Part shown: positions 26,766 through 35,348 of the stretch, piece by piece
Layout: each line of letters begins with the position of its first letter
How positions within the stretch are numbered: position 1 is the stretch's first letter
NCBI RefSeq assembly: GCF_029028005.1
Contig: NZ_JAOTPO010000004.1
Location: 124,001 to 188,000 of the forward strand
Direction: 5' to 3'
Length of the DNA stretch: 64,000 nucleotides
Source: Alkalihalobacterium chitinilyticum
GTDB taxonomy: Bacteria; Bacillota; Bacilli; Bacillales; Bacillaceae_F
The notes under the pieces: generated by a model
Database searches by the model: none
The model's input: the letters and a program-made list of their open reading frames with translations, nothing else
Told to the model about the DNA's origin: nothing
Made by a program: the position numbers and the translations under genes

Positions 26766-27863
26766 CTAGTTTTTCGGTTTAATTTCACCATCTTCAATAA
26801 AAACATCATATGAAATGCCTTCTAAATATTGATAGATTCGATTTCGATAATCTTCTCCTTTATCCACAATCACGTCGTTATCAATATAGAAAGGATTAAA
26901 CTTCATTTTCACTTGTTCTTCCTCAATGATAATACTTAACAATCCTGTTTCTGCAGTCGGGCCAGTAATGTAGTCAGGAAACAGGAAATTCCCTAGAGAA
27001 TAGGCGATCGGCTTCCCGTCATAAAATTCAAACCCTTGAAGTACGTGAGGATGCGCACCAATCACCGCATCAGCACCAGCATCAATCATTTTCCTTGCAT
27101 AGTCTCGTTGATAATTTTCCGGTCGATTGGCACGTTCAATTCCCCAATGCATATACACTAAAACATAATCCGTATCTACTTTTTCTTTTTCTATAATATC
27201 TATGACTCTTTCTTCCTGATACCCGCTGGCAATACCAGGTTTTGTATCTGTAGCGTACCAAGAAACATCAGGTAATACTCTTGAAAACGCCAAGAACGTT
27301 ACTTTTTGATCATTTAGAACGACTGTATGTGACGCATAAGCTTCCTCGCTATTTTTACCAGCACCAACGAAATCAATACCATATTCCCTTAAGTATTTTA
27401 TCGTATCTAGTAAACCTTCTTCTCGATAATCCATCGTATGGTTGTTGGCTAAAGAAACTAAGTCGAATCCAGCGTTTACTAACCCTTCAAGCTTTATAGG
27501 ATTCGCTTTAAAGTTATATTGTTTTCCAAACGAGTTGTTACTAGTCGTGATCGCTGTCTCTAGATTAGCGACGGCGTAATCCGCTTTTTGGATGTCCTCT
27601 TTGACGTTTTGAAATGGATAATCGACGCCTTTGGTATTGATCGTATTTTTTAACGACCATTCCATCATCACATCACCGACGAAGATAATCTCAATAGGCT
27701 CTAATTCTTTTTGTAAAAATGCAGGTACAGCTTCTTCATTTAGCGGCCTTTCTATGCCCAACTCTTCTGATTTTGACGTTAAATCTTTTGAGTTTTTTTC
27801 CACCGTTGTTGCACTACATCCTACCAAAACTAAAACTATCATAAGACCAATTAGCTTTTTCAC
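26766..27863 (-). CDS. CapA/PgsA-like metallophosphatase-fold lipoprotein
   Basis: A 365-residue exported lipoprotein. The signal peptide ends in the lipobox LVLVGCS. The PGA_cap domain is complete: FVGDVMME, VANLETAI, SLANNHTMDY, VYMHWGIE and GAHPHVLQGFE, with the metal-binding Asp, Asn and His residues of the calcineurin-like fold. In capsule operons such proteins take part in poly-gamma-glutamate synthesis, but no pgsB/pgsC genes are near. I set the start at GTG 27863 after AGAGGGGAAAA; the upstream in-frame ATGs lack a binding site. It heads the operon with the nitroreductase and LLM genes. Confidence 0.85.
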   Translation of the reverse strand: MKKLIGLMIVLVLVGCSATTVEKNSKDLTSKSEELGIERPLNEEAVPAFLQKELEPIEIIFVGDVMMEWSLKNTINTKGVDYPFQNVKEDIQKADYAVANLETAITTSNNSFGKQYNFKANPIKLEGLVNAGFDLVSLANNHTMDYREEGLLDTIKYLREYGIDFVGAGKNSEEAYASHTVVLNDQKVTFLAFSRVLPDVSWYATDTKPGIASGYQEERVIDIIEKEKVDTDYVLVYMHWGIERANRPENYQRDYARKMIDAGADAVIGAHPHVLQGFEFYDGKPIAYSLGNFLFPDYITGPTAETGLLSIIIEEEQVKMKFNPFYIDNDVIVDKGEDYRNRIYQYLEGISYDVFIEDGEIKPKN

Positions 27864-28139
27864 GCTTTTCCCCTCTTTACCCTCATATTTATCTATTACT
27901 TTCATCATATCATCACACGTTCATTCTAGAAATGTAAAAATATTGTTTTTTAATAGGTTTTATTAAAAAATTGTATTGATCTTTCCTGCTAATTGAACAG
28001 GATCAAGAGATTTATAGTTCTTTGTATGTAGTCGTTTATACCTTTTTATAATTTTTTATGAATTCCCCCTCTATCTATTATCCTAGAAACGGAATATGAT
28101 TAGCTTATATTTTGCTAGATTACATTTAGGGGGACATCC

Positions 28140-30578
28140 ATGAAAAGACTGTTTGCTTCTTTTATCGTAGTTTTACTCGTACTAATGTCTTTACCAACTC
28201 ATTCTATACACGCTTCTGGACAAGCCATTCAGCAGCCAACTGTTACCGTTAAGCTGGTGAACTATTTAGGTAATGTGAATAACCTTTCCATACAATTTTC
28301 AGGAAACTACCGATTAAATAATGAGGGAACGGTTGAAAGTGGAAAAACCTATCAATTACGTCTAGAAAACGGAAGAATTTCTATGTTTGATGGCACTCAC
28401 CGTATGCACAGTCTTACTGAACTCACTTTCACACCTGTTCAAAATAATGAACAACATCTAGTTAGAATTAATAACCGTCCCTACCTTGGAACAGTACGCT
28501 TTGTTGTAGAAGGAGCTTTCATTCGTCCAATTAACACTCTGCCCGTTGAAGACTATTTAAAAGGTGTGGTTCCTTCTGAGATGCCAGCTTCCTGGAATGT
28601 CGAGGCCTTAAAGGCTCAAGCTATTGCAGCTAGAACTTACGTTATGTCCCAAGGTTCTAAATTAATCGATGATACGATTAATTATCAAGTATATGCAGGT
28701 TACGCTTGGCACTCTAATAGCACTAGAGCTGTAAATGAAACGAGTGGACAAACACTAACCCATAACGGCCGACTCATTTCTGCTGTTTATTCATCTAGTA
28801 ATGGCGGGATGACTGAATCAAACGGGAATGTTTGGGGCGGAACGAACTTACCCTATCTTCCTATAAAAGCAGATCCTTATGACTCGATTGCACCGTGGAA
28901 TTTTACCATTAATAAAAATCAAATGGACCTTACCAATCGCGATTTAAGAAATCCGCAATTATGGTGGTCAACGGTGAGAGAACGAGATACAACGATACCG
29001 AATAACATTAAAACCTGGCTATATCAAAATGGTTATCCAAATACGGAAATAAAAATTGTATCGATTCCTACGTTTAAATTTTCGGATCAAAAGACAACAG
29101 GTGGCCGTGTACGTCAAGGAGACATTACGGTAAACTTCTTAGTCCGCTCATTAGCTACCAATGATTTTGTTCGAAATACAGACGGAACCATTAGATTGCA
29201 TACCGTTGAGTTTAAAAACACGACGGCACAACGTATGAGAGCCATGATTGGGATTAATTTAGTTCGCAGTTACCTAGTAGACTCTGTTGTTGAAAACGAT
29301 ACGTCTATCGTCGTAAATGGACGAGGTTTCGGCCATGCTGTTGGTATGAGCCAATGGGGTGCAAAAGGAATGGCAGACCGTGGATTTAGAGTAAATGATA
29401 TTCTACAATTCTATTACCCTGGTACTACACTAACTCCATTTATTCAATATGCACCGCCTATTGAAGCTGTAAATCCGAGTCCACCGGTAAACCAACCGGT
29501 GAGTCAGCCCGTCAGCCCTAGCGTACCAGCCCCGGCTCCAGATTCTCAAGTAACGCCAGAAGTAAAGCCGATTGAAATTAGTCATGCTCGAGCAGAATAC
29601 GATGCTAGACACGATCAAGTCGTAATACGCTATACATTGAATCAAGATGCTTTAGTTACGATCACCGTTAGAGACGCGAATCATCTGGTCATCGCTACGT
29701 TGATCCGAGATGTGAATCGAAAAGCTGGAGACCTTGCTCAATTTTGGACTGTTGGATCTCATCCAAATGGGACGTATTCATTTACTATTGAAGCAAAAGG
29801 AACACAAAGCCAATCCGTTTCTGCACAAGTACAGCAATCGGTTCAAAAGGCAGTTTCTCAACCGGTAACTAGTCAACCGACGAATCAGCAGCCTGCAGTG
29901 CAACCTGTTGCTGGTCAACCGGCAACTCAGCAGCCCGCGACACAACCTGTAGCGAGTGAACCGACTATGCAACAACCGGCACCAGCTCCAACGCCTCAGT
30001 CTGTGCAAGTGGCTCGCGTAGGAACACAAGTAACCGCGAGAGTCAATGTCAACGCTGCGAATATCCGTAGAAGCGCAACAACAAGTTCTGCTATTGTCGG
30101 AACTTCACGCTTAGGTCAAAACGTTAATATCCTTGGACGTACAGGTGACTTCTATCAAATCCAAACAGGTAAAACTCGTGGATTTATTCATGTCAATTTG
30201 CTCACACTTAAGCAAACGTTAGCAGCTAACGGTCAAACAGCCGTGGTTATTAATGGTAAAGTTGCGAATGTTCAAGGAAATCCAGTTGTCCGTAATAAAA
30301 CGATGTACATTCCGCTTAAAGGTACAGTAGAGAATTTAAAAATGTCTTACAGTTGGAACAAATCGACGAACAATATTACCGTTAGAGATACAAAAACAAC
30401 ACTCAACATGAAAGTGAACAGTAAGCAAGCAAGGGTCAATACAAGGAACATTCGACTTACAAACCATCCTGAAGTAATGCACTCTAGAGTCTATGTATCG
30501 ATTCGAACATTAAATGAAACTCTTTCGACGAGATCACATTGGGATACAAGAAATAAAGTAGTTTGGATCAACAGGTAG
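28140..30578 (+). CDS. Secreted SpoIID-domain protein with FlgD-Ig-like, SH3 and copper-amine-oxidase-N domains
   Basis: An 812-residue exported protein. Signal peptide 1-26. The SpoIID/LytB domain (about 115-430) has LPVEDYLKGVVPSEMP, ALKAQAIAARTYV and GRGFGHAVGMSQWGAKGMA. A short Pro/Val-rich linker leads to a FlgD-like Ig fold (about 473-560, WTVGSHPNGTYSFTIEA). A repetitive Gln/Pro/Val/Thr linker (about 565-625) follows, then a bacterial SH3 domain (about 628-690) and a copper-amine-oxidase N-terminal-like domain (about 695-812). SpoIID domains are lytic transglycosylases acting on denuded glycan; the SpoIID acid is probably the Glu in VPSEMP. The extra modules should bind wall polymers. 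Monocistronic, clear AGGGGGACATCC. Confidence 0.88.
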   Translation: MKRLFASFIVVLLVLMSLPTHSIHASGQAIQQPTVTVKLVNYLGNVNNLSIQFSGNYRLNNEGTVESGKTYQLRLENGRISMFDGTHRMHSLTELTFTPVQNNEQHLVRINNRPYLGTVRFVVEGAFIRPINTLPVEDYLKGVVPSEMPASWNVEALKAQAIAARTYVMSQGSKLIDDTINYQVYAGYAWHSNSTRAVNETSGQTLTHNGRLISAVYSSSNGGMTESNGNVWGGTNLPYLPIKADPYDSIAPWNFTINKNQMDLTNRDLRNPQLWWSTVRERDTTIPNNIKTWLYQNGYPNTEIKIVSIPTFKFSDQKTTGGRVRQGDITVNFLVRSLATNDFVRNTDGTIRLHTVEFKNTTAQRMRAMIGINLVRSYLVDSVVENDTSIVVNGRGFGHAVGMSQWGAKGMADRGFRVNDILQFYYPGTTLTPFIQYAPPIEAVNPSPPVNQPVSQPVSPSVPAPAPDSQVTPEVKPIEISHARAEYDARHDQVVIRYTLNQDALVTITVRDANHLVIATLIRDVNRKAGDLAQFWTVGSHPNGTYSFTIEAKGTQSQSVSAQVQQSVQKAVSQPVTSQPTNQQPAVQPVAGQPATQQPATQPVASEPTMQQPAPAPTPQSVQVARVGTQVTARVNVNAANIRRSATTSSAIVGTSRLGQNVNILGRTGDFYQIQTGKTRGFIHVNLLTLKQTLAANGQTAVVINGKVANVQGNPVVRNKTMYIPLKGTVENLKMSYSWNKSTNNITVRDTKTTLNMKVNSKQARVNTRNIRLTNHPEVMHSRVYVSIRTLNETLSTRSHWDTRNKVVWINR

Positions 30579-30696
30579 ACTATGTTTCATTTATTTACGT
30601 TTCTGTTGGGAATTTTTACTACATTTTAAGTATAGGTCCATTACTTTCTACAAATAGTAAGTACTGTATTAAGAAACCCAACAGGAGGTGCCCCAA

Positions 30697-30876
30697 ATGG
30701 ACGCACAACGTGCACAAGAAATTTCTTCTTCACAAAACATGAAAACGGTCACTTACAATGGTCAACAAGTTTACATTGAACATGTCGATCAGAATAATGA
30801 GATGGCAACCATCCACCCAATGGATGACCCGAATCAAAAAATGAGCGTTTCTGTTCGAAATTTATCAGAACAGTAA
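30697..30876 (+). CDS. sspH: Small acid-soluble spore protein, SspH family
   Basis: A 59-residue protein with the SspH pattern: MDAQRAQEISSS near the start, VTYNGQQVYIEHVD in the middle, and a polar MSVSVRNLSEQ end. SspH proteins are made in the forespore and found only in spores. The start is ATG 30697 because ACAGGAGGTGCC precedes it; the GTG 9 bases upstream is inside that site. CATTTTA at 30622-30628 could be a forespore-type -10. A terminator follows immediately. Confidence 0.88.
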   Translation: MDAQRAQEISSSQNMKTVTYNGQQVYIEHVDQNNEMATIHPMDDPNQKMSVSVRNLSEQ

Positions 30877-30884
30877 ATGGTAAA

Positions 30885-30929
30885 AAACCGCTTGAAGAGT
30901 ACGCGACTTTTCAAGCGGTTTCTGTTTTG
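30885..30929 (+). terminator. Terminator after sspH
   Basis: AAACCGCTTGAA (30885-30896) pairs perfectly with TTCAAGCGGTTT (30910-30921), followed by a T-rich stretch. Confidence 0.88.
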
Positions 30930-31044
30930 TTGTTCATTTATAAAAATTTTCAAGGGGTTAACCATTATATGCAATTATATAAAACAAAAGAACACTTAAA
31001 TTCGATTTCATATACATTAAAAGGAATAAATTACACCTGAACAG

Positions 31045-31190
31045 CGGTTTGGATTAGACTTTTACCATTTATTAAAATATATAGCTTTCAAAACAACCGT
31101 TTACTCTCATTCTCTACCACTTATTGGAATATACCTCACCTAAATAATCGTTTCAACTCATTTTCTAACAATATTCCTTACCCATTCAGC
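31045..31190. repeat. Degenerate ~52-bp tandem array of CGTTT units
   Basis: CGGTTT/CGTTT landmarks begin at 31045, 31098 and 31149 (spacings 53 and 51). Units two and three also share CTCATT-TCTA-CA and an ATATTCC/AATATACC block in register. The first copy is the most diverged. It lies in the 504-base interval between sspH and the coiled-coil protein gene, where no ORF with a binding site is seen. Confidence 0.55.
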
Positions 31191-31380
31191 CGTCAGTATA
31201 TTCGATGTATTTCACCATTAGCATGAGGCACTATAATGTTCATTGCTCATTATGTCCGCTTAGTGCAATATTTCCACTTTTATGATTGTCCTCTAGGTTA
31301 TCGCCCTGCCACTCCCACAAACGTAACATAGGCTATTATGTATTCTTTCCATAACAAAACTTAGAGGAGTTGCTGCCTTC

Positions 31381-31779
31381 ATGAATTATTACCCTTATTA
31401 TCCGGCAAATGTTCAACAACCGACTAACTACTATGGTCCGTACTATCAAAACCAATCTGCATCACAAGCACATGGAGAACAAACAGAACAACCAACGATG
31501 ACGAGACAACAACCGGACCTCCAACAACAAGTCAATCAACTGACGAGACAAAACCAAGAACAAGCAGCCGAATTAACGCGACAAAATCAAGAGATTGGCC
31601 GCATTAACAATGAAATTAACCGTCTCAATGAAGAAATTCGCCGAATTAATGGAGAAATTACCCGCTTAAATCGTAATGATGAACTACACACGGATCGTTT
31701 AAATCGTTTAAACCAAAGGGTGCGGACGATTGAGCGAAACTTAAACATACCGGTTACACCAACAACTGACGGGTTTTAA
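31381..31779 (+). CDS. Tyr/Gln-rich coiled-coil protein, possibly spore coat-associated
   Basis: A 132-residue protein. The N-terminus (about 1-45) is rich in Tyr, Pro, Asn and Gln (NYYPYYPANVQQPTNYYGPY). A long coiled coil (about 48-120) follows, with repeated RQNQE and IxRxNxEI heptads. The tail is short and polar. Ribosome binding site TAGAGGAGTTG. The start and own terminator support a real gene. The Tyr-rich head followed by a coil resembles some spore-coat proteins of Bacillus; that link is inference. Confidence 0.65.
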   Translation: MNYYPYYPANVQQPTNYYGPYYQNQSASQAHGEQTEQPTMTRQQPDLQQQVNQLTRQNQEQAAELTRQNQEIGRINNEINRLNEEIRRINGEITRLNRNDELHTDRLNRLNQRVRTIERNLNIPVTPTTDGF

Positions 31780-31785
31780 TGAAAA

Positions 31786-31818
31786 ATGCAGCAGGCTCTT
31801 TCGCACTGCTGCATTCTT
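31786..31818 (+). terminator. Terminator after the coiled-coil protein gene
   Basis: AATGCAGCAG and CTGCTGCATT pair perfectly around a 10-base loop, followed by a moderate T tract. Confidence 0.8.
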
Positions 31819-31855
31819 ATTTAACTATGAAATTCCGTATTCATGAAGCATTGAC

Positions 31856-32401
31856 TTAAGAAATTCTCTTCGACTGTTCAACCAGTTCCTGTAATTTATT
31901 TTTACAAAAGAGCTCCTTTTCCTTATCTTGAGCACTCATCGCTTCATGTAATTCCATTAACAAATAATTGATCTCTAACTTAATGATTTTCTCTTTCGTT
32001 TCGTTTGGCATAGGTGGTGTTAATTTCTTTTGACTTTCTTCTTTTCTACGATTTTGGATCATTTCAATGTCTTGTTTTCTTTTTTCTATTCTTCTCTTTT
32101 TTCGATCGTATACATTCTCAATGCCCATCATCTTTTTTCGTGCTTCAAACAATAATTCATTAAACGCAATGGAGAAGGTTCTTTCACTCGTTACAAGTTC
32201 TTCAATCGTTAAGCGTAATGCATCTTTTTCTTCTTTAAATGGAAGCTGATAATGTTTGTCTCCATGAATAATCAGCGTTTGATATCCCTCGTTTCTTACC
32301 CACTCATATGGATAGGCTTGCTCTATTTTTTCTAAAAAGGATTGTACTAAATTTTTATTCATATCCACTTGAATATTTGTAAAACGTCCAACAAAACTCA
32401 T
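31856..32401 (-). CDS. Charged cytoplasmic protein of unknown function, possible IDEAL-like tail
   Basis: A 181-residue protein. An N-terminal mixed domain (about 1-95) leads to a highly basic helix (DRKKRRIEKRKQDIEMIQNRRK) and a C-terminal helical pair, INYLLMELHEAMSAQDKEKE, which faintly resembles the short IDEAL domain of Bacillus proteins. No signal or membrane segment. GAGGTGATCTT precedes the start. Function unknown. Confidence 0.55.
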   Translation of the reverse strand: MSFVGRFTNIQVDMNKNLVQSFLEKIEQAYPYEWVRNEGYQTLIIHGDKHYQLPFKEEKDALRLTIEELVTSERTFSIAFNELLFEARKKMMGIENVYDRKKRRIEKRKQDIEMIQNRRKEESQKKLTPPMPNETKEKIIKLEINYLLMELHEAMSAQDKEKELFCKNKLQELVEQSKRIS

Positions 32402-32593
32402 AAGATCACCTCTATGTCTTTTATGTCGTTATCCTTCTTTTCGATATCCATACTGACAAATGACAAGGAAATACTAAGTTGAATTTAATTTTCCTAATAT
32501 TATAATAATTTATGAGTTTGGACTTGTCCATATACTAAATTTTGCTACCTTACATCACTGTCCAAAAACGATGTAACCGGGACCACATACCTT

Positions 32594-32935
32594 TTAGGTC
32601 TCATTCGTAAAATCAATAATTCTTATATAATTACCTGAGTTATCTTGGTAGATTGCATACCGTCCTGGTGGTATATCGATTGGCTCTTTAACAAATTTGA
32701 GTTTATCTTTATTTTCTTTAAAAAATGTATCTACACTATCAACTAAGAAAACGCCGCCAGCTGATAAATCCTGTTCATCATCTTCAATCAATAGTTTCAC
32801 ATCTGAACCAGGCAAGCTTAATGCAACAGTATGCTCCCCTTCTCGCCACGCCTCTTCAAAGCCTAGTGTATCTTGATAAAATGTAAGAGATTCATTGAGA
32901 TCTTTAACGGGGTGATACAAAAATATTAGTTTCAC
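32594..32935 (-). CDS. VOC (glyoxalase/bleomycin-resistance) family protein
   Basis: A 113-residue protein made of one VOC domain: LIFLYHPVKDLNESLTFYQDTLGF, ALSLPGSDVKLLIEDD, GGVFLVDSVDTFFKE and YAIYQDNSGNYIRIIDF. A full active glyoxalase dimer needs His/Glu ligands; here H8 is present, but the last position reads RIIDF, so metal binding is uncertain. I set the start at GTG 32935 after AAAGGAGGAATAAAA; the longer reading frame has no binding site. Monocistronic; role unknown. Confidence 0.82.
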   Translation of the reverse strand: MKLIFLYHPVKDLNESLTFYQDTLGFEEAWREGEHTVALSLPGSDVKLLIEDDEQDLSAGGVFLVDSVDTFFKENKDKLKFVKEPIDIPPGRYAIYQDNSGNYIRIIDFTNET

Positions 32936-33013
32936 TTTTATTCCTCCTTTATTTTTTCTAGGATGCACCTTGCTTACTATTGGTAACGGTTTTCCCTAGA
33001 TATTTCCTCTAAC

Positions 33014-33073
33014 ATGCACAAAGCTATGCTATTAGTTTCGATCTTCTCCTAGGTTTTTCCTCTAATGGTGCAC
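33014..33073 (-). repeat. Diverged two-unit copy of the 53-bp repeat family
   Basis: On the minus strand GTGCAC (33073-33068) followed by an AGAGGAAAAACCTAGGAGAA block, then GTGCAT (33019-33014) followed by AGAGGAAATATCTAGGG (continuing to about 32992). The units are 54 bases apart. The order GTGCRC, A/G-rich block, CTAGG matches the units of the array at 20362-20664. The rest of the 371-base interval shows only the terminator at 33232-33271. Confidence 0.5.
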
Positions 33074-33231
33074 GAACCAATGGATTTTTACTAGCTTTTT
33101 AGTAAAAGGGCGCTGTATAGTATCCCCTGCTATTCATTAGGTTCTTGATACTGCTCCAATCGAAACTTCCTCACCTTTTTTCATTTCATTCCTACCTTTT
33201 CATTGTTTGGGGTTTTCGTATTTAAAAACTT

Positions 33232-33271
33232 AGTGGAGGTACCTATCATCATTTTGATATGCACCTCCACT
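33232..33271 (-). terminator. Terminator of the BsuPI-domain lipoprotein gene
   Basis: AGTGGAGGT (33232-33240) and ACCTCCACT (33263-33271) pair perfectly. On the minus strand the stem is followed by AAGTTTTTAAAT. Confidence 0.75.
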
Positions 33272-33306
33272 TCATTCACTTAACTCTATTAAGTGTTCTT
33301 TTTAAC

Positions 33307-33759
33307 TTAATCAATCTTAAACTCTTTCATAACCTTGTAAGATTCGCCGTCCATTGGTGTCATCCATACGGAAAGAAAGTACTTTCCAGGATCTAGCTCT
33401 AACTCATTTAAATCGATCATGTATTCTAGCTTTTCGCCTTCTGTTAGTTCTTCTTCTCCTAGAGCCTGAAGAAACATCGAGACACTAGAAAATAAAAACA
33501 ATTCTTCGCCTGCTTCCGTCGTAACCGTATAATCGATTCGTTGTGAACTTGAGAACTCCATCGTAACTGCTATATCTGATTGGTTCATCACTTCATAGTT
33601 AAAAATCAAAGGACTTTCTTCAACAAGACGTGTAGCCATCCCACCTTCGATTACTTCACTTCCCCCATGACTTGCATCCTGATTCACTTTTTCACTGCCT
33701 AATCCACAACCCGTTAGCATCATTCCCATTACTAGTAAACCTGCAACTAACTTTCTCAT
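33307..33759 (-). CDS. Lipoprotein with BsuPI-like (intracellular proteinase inhibitor) domain
   Basis: A 150-residue lipoprotein. Signal peptide with lipobox MLTGCG. The mature part has an all-beta BsuPI-like domain: FNYEVMNQSDIAVTMEFSSS, DYTVTTEAGEELF and LDPGKYFLSVWM. The family includes the B. subtilis protease inhibitor BsuPI but is mainly a fold for extracellular beta domains. The start is ATG 33759 after AAGGGGGAAGTTTG (a TTG lies 3 bases upstream). Own terminator; function unknown. Confidence 0.82.
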   Translation of the reverse strand: MRKLVAGLLVMGMMLTGCGLGSEKVNQDASHGGSEVIEGGMATRLVEESPLIFNYEVMNQSDIAVTMEFSSSQRIDYTVTTEAGEELFLFSSVSMFLQALGEEELTEGEKLEYMIDLNELELDPGKYFLSVWMTPMDGESYKVMKEFKID

Positions 33760-33989
33760 CAAACTTCCCCCTTGTTTGTATCTATCTTATTTGACGTTTT
33801 AAAAGAAAAAAAGTTTCATGAAATTTTTAAGCTTGTCCACTTTTTTAAAAGAATAGGAGAATATTCCATTATTCAATAGACTCAACTTATCAGAAAAGTG
33901 GGAGAAATGAGCCATTTCTATTTAAGAGTATGAAAAAAGGTCATTTCCCCTAATATATATAGGTTCTATCTAAATGAAACTGCAGTTTT

Positions 33990-34094
33990 TTTTCAACTTT
34001 TGCGATTTTATTTTTAACTTTGTATGAATTATTTTCAACTTCTATCGTTTTATTTTTAACTTTTATCGTTTTATTTTCAACTTCACCTCGTTTA
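33990..34094. repeat. Five tandem 21-bp units, T-rich with CAACTT/TAACTT core
   Basis: Units start at 33990, 34011, 34032, 34053 and 34074. Each begins TTTTCAACTT or TTTTTAACTT (the two forms alternate), most carry a CG dinucleotide or similar near position 14 (GCGA, ATCG, CTCG), and each ends near TTTA. The period is exactly 21. It lies in the 481-base interval between a lipoprotein gene start and an SDR gene end; the rest of that interval shows no supported ORF. Confidence 0.88.
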
Positions 34095-34240
34095 TCGATT
34101 TCTCGACCTATTCAGCCAAAAGTCGACACGCACTCCCCCGCGGCACCCGCTTTTTCAGGCCTCCCCCTCATGTCAAGACCAGCGGCATTCTCTCATCATA
34201 CTGTTCGTGAATGTTGGATCAATAAAGAACTGATCAAACC

Positions 34241-35155
34241 TCATGAACTCACCATCGTTCCACCATTTACGTGCAGCACTTGGCCAGTTACATACTTTGA
34301 GTCATCTGAAGCTAAGTATACATAGGATGGTGCTAATTCAAACGGCTGCCCTGGTCGTTTTAACGGGACATCGGTTCCAAACGTCTTGACTTCTTCTGCC
34401 GAGAAAGAAGATGGAATGAGCGGTGTCCAAATCGGACCTGGAGCCACTGCGTTCACACGAATTTTTTGTTCGGCTAGATTTTGAGATAGTGATCTTGTAA
34501 AGGCTACTACTGCCCCTTTGGAAGAAGTATAGTCAATCAACGTTTCGTGTCCCTCATACGGAACAACTGATGTCGTATTAATGATGCTGTCTCCTTCTTT
34601 TAAATAAGGAAGGGCAAACTTCGTCATATAAAAAAACGAGTGGATATTTGTTTTAAACGTTTCCTCCCACTGTTCAATTGAAATATCTAGTAAACTCTCT
34701 TGCACATATTGAACCGCATGATTATTCACTAGTATATCAATCGTTCCAAACTGTTTGACAGTTTCATTGACAATATATTCACAATGAGTTGGCTCTTTTA
34801 AATCGGCAATATAAAGAAGACAGTGTTGTCCCAATTCCTCTACCCGTTTTTTCGTGCGAAAGGCGTCTTCTGTCTCATATTTTTTAAAGTAAGGAATAAC
34901 CACATTTGCCCCTTCTTTGGCAAAGGCAATCGCCACCGCTGCACCAATGCCACTATCTCCTCCTGTAATAATAGCGACTTTATCCTTTAATTTTTTACTT
35001 CCTTTATAATATGGATTTTCTATTATCGGTTTCGGTTCCATTGGCCCTTCAATACCAGGATGAATGTCTTGTTCTTGTGGCGGGAATGAAATGAGCTGTT
35101 CCTCACACGTTTCTTTGACACCAAAATATGGATACTTAGGATATTTTTCTTGCAT
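34241..35155 (-). CDS. SDR-family oxidoreductase, general-stress-protein-39-like
   Basis: A 304-residue short-chain dehydrogenase. The N-terminal ~50 residues (YPKYPYFGVKETCEE, QDIHPG) are the extension typical of the YdaD/YhxD (GSP39) group. The cofactor loop is TGGDSGIG. The catalytic Ser lies in INTTSVV, and the Tyr/Lys pair is YTSSK. It ends with the SDR tail YVTGQVLHVNGGTMVSS. Substrate unknown. In B. subtilis related genes belong to the SigB stress regulon; I see no clear SigB promoter here. Start after GAGGGGGGATAAG. Confidence 0.88.
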   Translation of the reverse strand: MQEKYPKYPYFGVKETCEEQLISFPPQEQDIHPGIEGPMEPKPIIENPYYKGSKKLKDKVAIITGGDSGIGAAVAIAFAKEGANVVIPYFKKYETEDAFRTKKRVEELGQHCLLYIADLKEPTHCEYIVNETVKQFGTIDILVNNHAVQYVQESLLDISIEQWEETFKTNIHSFFYMTKFALPYLKEGDSIINTTSVVPYEGHETLIDYTSSKGAVVAFTRSLSQNLAEQKIRVNAVAPGPIWTPLIPSSFSAEEVKTFGTDVPLKRPGQPFELAPSYVYLASDDSKYVTGQVLHVNGGTMVSS

Positions 35156-35302
35156 CTTATCCCCCCTCAGATCATCATATAATATGGAAGAAAATAAGTA
35201 TTAACCTAGAATTCTATACTTTATTCAATAAAGGTTTGTCCTGTGTATGGTCTATAATATAAGGACATTTTCGTTTGAGGACTGTATTGGATGCATATAA
35301 AT

Positions 35303-35342
35303 AAAAAAACCTAAGCCTCCATGTCAATTCAGCTCAGGTTTT
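35303..35342 (-). terminator. Terminator of the yycC-like gene
   Basis: On the minus strand AAACCTGAGC and GCTTAGGTTT pair (one mismatch) around a 16-base loop, followed by seven T residues. Confidence 0.82.
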
Positions 35343-35348
35343 CGAAAA

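Noticed and set aside
24605-31262. Similarity between about 24610-24640 and 31234-31260 (TGTTCATTG, CTCATTAT, GTCC-like)
   Set aside because: Only short words match and gaps are needed; too weak without a statistical test.
34020-34325. A 101-residue plus-strand frame over the 21-bp array and the SDR gene end
   Set aside because: It runs through the 21-bp repeat and then antisense to the SDR gene; no ribosome binding site and a composition set by the repeat.
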